A stretch of DNA of 64,000 nt from Crocinitomicaceae bacterium (GTDB taxonomy: Bacteria > Bacteroidota > Bacteroidia > Flavobacteriales_D > Crocinitomicaceae). Where the stretch lies: assembly GCA_021325675.1 (NCBI GenBank), contig JAJTCM010000007.1, forward strand, positions 1 through 64,000. Direction: 5' to 3'. Shown one piece after another: positions 62,130-64,000 of this stretch. Under the pieces are notes generated by a model. That model saw nothing but the letters and a program-made list of their open reading frames with translations. It searched no databases and had not been told where the DNA came from. The position numbers and the translations under genes were made by a program. The stretch's first letter is position 1, and each line of letters begins with the position of its first letter.

Positions 62130-63095
62130 CTAATGAATAAGTACGATTCTTTTGACGGTGGAAACGTTTTGATTTTGCGCTTTTACGAAGTAATTTCCAT
62201 CGGGAAGACCAGCGAGATTGAAACGCATTTTATCACCCTCCACAATTCCTTCGAGCCAGATTTCTTCCCCCAGGTTGTTTACAATTGAAACCCGGCTGTT
62301 TTCAATCTCCGGTCCTTTGACATACACAAGCTCTTTCACCAGCGAAGGATACACGAGGTAATCTCCTCCGTAAAACGTATTGGAAAGACTTTGCAGTATT
62401 TGCGTTTGCCCGTTGAAATCCGTTTGGCTCAGGCGGTAATAGGCTTCCCCGGTAAAAGGATTTTTGTCCGTATAAGAATATGCTGCAGTTTCCGCTGTCG
62501 TGCCGGCGCCATCAATGATTGCCAGCTCCTGCCAGTATTCACCGTTTGAAGAAACCTCCAGGCGATAAAAATCGTTATTACGCTCACCCTGGCTCATCCA
62601 GCTCAGCACCACTTCTTTCGGTTTATTTTCCAGGTCAAAACCTGTCAGCTGGACCGGCAGAGGCGCCGAACAGCCAATCCCCGCCGGACCGATCACCGGC
62701 AGCGTTAAAAGCGTACCGCTCCATTCTGTCACACCACCGATAAGTACGGTATTCGTACTGAACACGTTGAGACTTGGCACGAGCGTTCCCAGGAGAAAAA
62801 AACCAAGACAGGAACCGGCAGGCAGGCTGATAGAGCGGTTTGAGCCAAAGAGGAGCTCACCCCCAACAAAAATATTTACCGGTGAGCCGCAGGCAGACAT
62901 ATTCACATTGGCGCTTACCGTCACAATTGATCCGAACGGGATAAAAATATCATCGCCACAGGCAGGGACACGTCCGCAGCTCCACGTTCCGGCGTTGTTC
63001 CAGTTGCCACCGATTAAATTAGCTGTGCAAAGGGCTGCGCGTGCCTGAAAATTTGACAATAGAATTGCCAGCGAAAGGAATAGAAATGCTTTCAT
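62130..63095 (-). CDS. Small T9SS-secreted protein
   Basis: 321 residues. Signal peptide (about 1-20, ending FQARA). The first domain (about 22-145) is a beta structure with NWNNAGTWSCGRVPACGDDIF and several cysteines that could form disulfides. Then an LPVQLTGFDL linker leads to an Ig-like domain (about 150-235). The last 75 residues resemble a T9SS type A sorting domain but with YPSLVKELVYV in place of the usual YPNP motif. Function unknown; expected on the cell surface. Confidence 0.75.
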   Translation of the reverse strand: MKAFLFLSLAILLSNFQARAALCTANLIGGNWNNAGTWSCGRVPACGDDIFIPFGSIVTVSANVNMSACGSPVNIFVGGELLFGSNRSISLPAGSCLGFFLLGTLVPSLNVFSTNTVLIGGVTEWSGTLLTLPVIGPAGIGCSAPLPVQLTGFDLENKPKEVVLSWMSQGERNNDFYRLEVSSNGEYWQELAIIDGAGTTAETAAYSYTDKNPFTGEAYYRLSQTDFNGQTQILQSLSNTFYGGDYLVYPSLVKELVYVKGPEIENSRVSIVNNLGEEIWLEGIVEGDKMRFNLAGLPDGNYFVKAQNQNVSTVKRIVLIH

Positions 63096-63295
63096 AAACA
63101 GAATTTTTGGTCAGAATTAAAGTTAGCTAGCGAATAGTTGCAAAAAAGAGGGGTCAGAAATGTTAATATCAAGCTACCACTTATTTTTTGAATCCTGGAA
63201 TGAAAGTCTGTAATTAACCTCCCTCAGCCGTTAATTGACGTGAACCAATCGACAACCTGTAACTCAATTTAAACTATAAAAATCGTTTAAAGTTG

Positions 63296-63787
63296 TTAAT
63301 AAACCTTTCGAAAAGTAAGATTAACCCTTGGAATTGAGACTTTTGCACTTTTAGCAACCTGGTGTTTCCAAAAATGCTGCATTTCTCCACCCATAACGAG
63401 CAAACTGCCGGATTTAAGCTGTAATGAAATTTTTTCTTTAGTGATTTTATGTCTCAGGTCAAAACGCCGTTCGGCCCCAAGGCTCAGCGATGCAATCAAC
63501 GGGTTTTTCCCCAGCTCTTTTTCATCATCCGAATGCCATCCGTTGGAATCCATTCCGTTCCGGTAAAGATTAGCCAGTACACAATTAAATTCTGAAGGAA
63601 TATTTTCCGTTTCGAGGAGATGAACAATCTTGTTTTTGACTGCTGATAATTCAGGTGTAAAAGGATTTACTGTAAGCTTTTTCCCGGAATAAGCATAGTG
63701 CTGCCCGTTTTCGGCGTAAAAAGCCTCCAGCCGCGGTGTGTCATAGGTTTTTCCGAAGATTTGAATACGGCTGCTTTCCCAGGACAA
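63296..63787 (-). CDS. AlkB-family 2-oxoglutarate/iron dioxygenase, start unresolved
   Basis: Repairs alkylated bases by oxidative demethylation. The HxD motif is in NGWHSDDEKELGK, the substrate region in PLIASLSLGAERRFDLRHK, and the distal iron histidine and 2-oxoglutarate arginine in MQHFWKHQVAK and IPRVNLTFR. This frame opens with a TTG, but in-frame translation upstream to about 63883 gives VVNGWYACYEDFLDQRSAEF. That matches the normal AlkB N-terminus, so the real protein is about 195 residues. No ATG, GTG or TTG exists in that extension; see the findings. Confidence 0.82.
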   Translation of the reverse strand: MSWESSRIQIFGKTYDTPRLEAFYAENGQHYAYSGKKLTVNPFTPELSAVKNKIVHLLETENIPSEFNCVLANLYRNGMDSNGWHSDDEKELGKNPLIASLSLGAERRFDLRHKITKEKISLQLKSGSLLVMGGEMQHFWKHQVAKSAKVSIPRVNLTFRKVY

Positions 63788-63867
63788 TTCGCGCTGGAAT
63801 AAATCAAAGTAAAATTCAGCTGAACGCTGATCCAGGAAATCCTCGTAACAGGCGTACCAACCGTTGA

Positions 63868-64000
63868 CTACTTCTTTTTTGATGCCGGCTTGAGTTGTTT
63901 TTCGATTTCCACATGCAGGCCGAGACCGCGCAGGGAAGTTCCCGCAGCAACGATCATACCTTTGCCGTCAACGAGGAAAGCGGAGGGAATAGAATAAACA
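63868..64000 (-). CDS. 3' end of a TlpA/thioredoxin-like protein
   Basis: Partial. The last 43 residues are visible, with YSIPSAFLVDGKGMIVAAG and RGLGLHVEIEKQLKPASKKK before the TAG. The I-P-S-x-F-L-V-D-G-K-G-x-I-V pattern is that of the cis-proline side of TlpA-type thioredoxins, which act on disulfides in the periplasm. The CxxC site would lie outside the window. The end overlaps the likely 5' part of the AlkB gene. Confidence 0.75.
   Translation of the reverse strand, partial: VYSIPSAFLVDGKGMIVAAGTSLRGLGLHVEIEKQLKPASKKK

Overview
The window looks like a chromosomal segment of a Bacteroidota bacterium, most likely from the Flavobacteriales (a Fluviicola/Crocinitomicaceae-like organism is my best guess from gene content; no search was run). 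The main clues are secreted proteins with type IX secretion (T9SS) C-terminal sorting domains, LytS/LytTR signalling, a class III glutamine synthetase, a bacterial GGGP synthase, and many promoters of the Bacteroidota form TTTG/TTG-N19..21-TAnnTTTG. Essential genes (gyrB, rpmH, rplS, frr, pyrH, fabD, ispH, a tRNA-Val) argue for a chromosome rather than a plasmid.

Layout. 0-5.3 kb: pfkA, then an ECF sigma factor overlapping a membrane TPR protein, a coiled-coil lipoprotein and a large periplasmic TPR protein. 5.3-9.2 kb: a LytS-type kinase with a frameshifted LytTR response regulator, and a secreted four-CHRD protein. 9.2-13.5 kb: a methionine operon (metX-hom-osmC-like-metZ) behind a SAM riboswitch and a clear promoter. 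13.6-20.7 kb: ispH, a pseudo-receiver/adenylate cyclase/HD protein facing a CTP-synthase-like amidotransferase without catalytic residues, a lipoprotein, an aminopeptidase P and an alpha/beta hydrolase. 20.7-23 kb: a T9SS protein with strongly biased codons, probably abundant.

23-35 kb is mostly housekeeping: fabD, GGGP synthase, phosphopantetheinyl transferase, frr, pyrH, rpmH, an MsbA-like ABC exporter, rnhA, a YdcF protein, rplS, an OmpA-like lipoprotein, a HEAT-repeat protein, a hydrolase and a Glu/Leu-type dehydrogenase. 35.5-40.3 kb: NhaD antiporter, ExbB, ExbD, a TonB-like protein with a glycine-rich linker, FolC, then tRNA-Val. 40.3-46.3 kb is the most accessory-like part: a secreted gluzincin between two related non-coding repeats, an outer-membrane barrel protein divergent from a MarR regulator with a near-perfect palindromic operator, and a MazF-type toxin/antitoxin pair. 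46.3-64 kb: glutamine synthetase III, a membrane TPR/HTH regulator, two very large secreted proteins (one a PNGase F relative with a LamG-containing insertion), alanine dehydrogenase, an esterase, gyrB, a small T9SS protein, an AlkB homologue and the 3' end of a thioredoxin-like gene.

The points most worth following up are the pseudo-receiver/cyclase/HD protein with its convergent pseudo-amidotransferase, the PNGase F with an internal LamG module, the frameshifted LytTR regulator, a dispersed palindromic intergenic repeat with three full copies and one half copy, and an AlkB gene whose conserved N-terminus lies upstream of any normal start codon. I see no CRISPR array, integrase, transposase or prophage.
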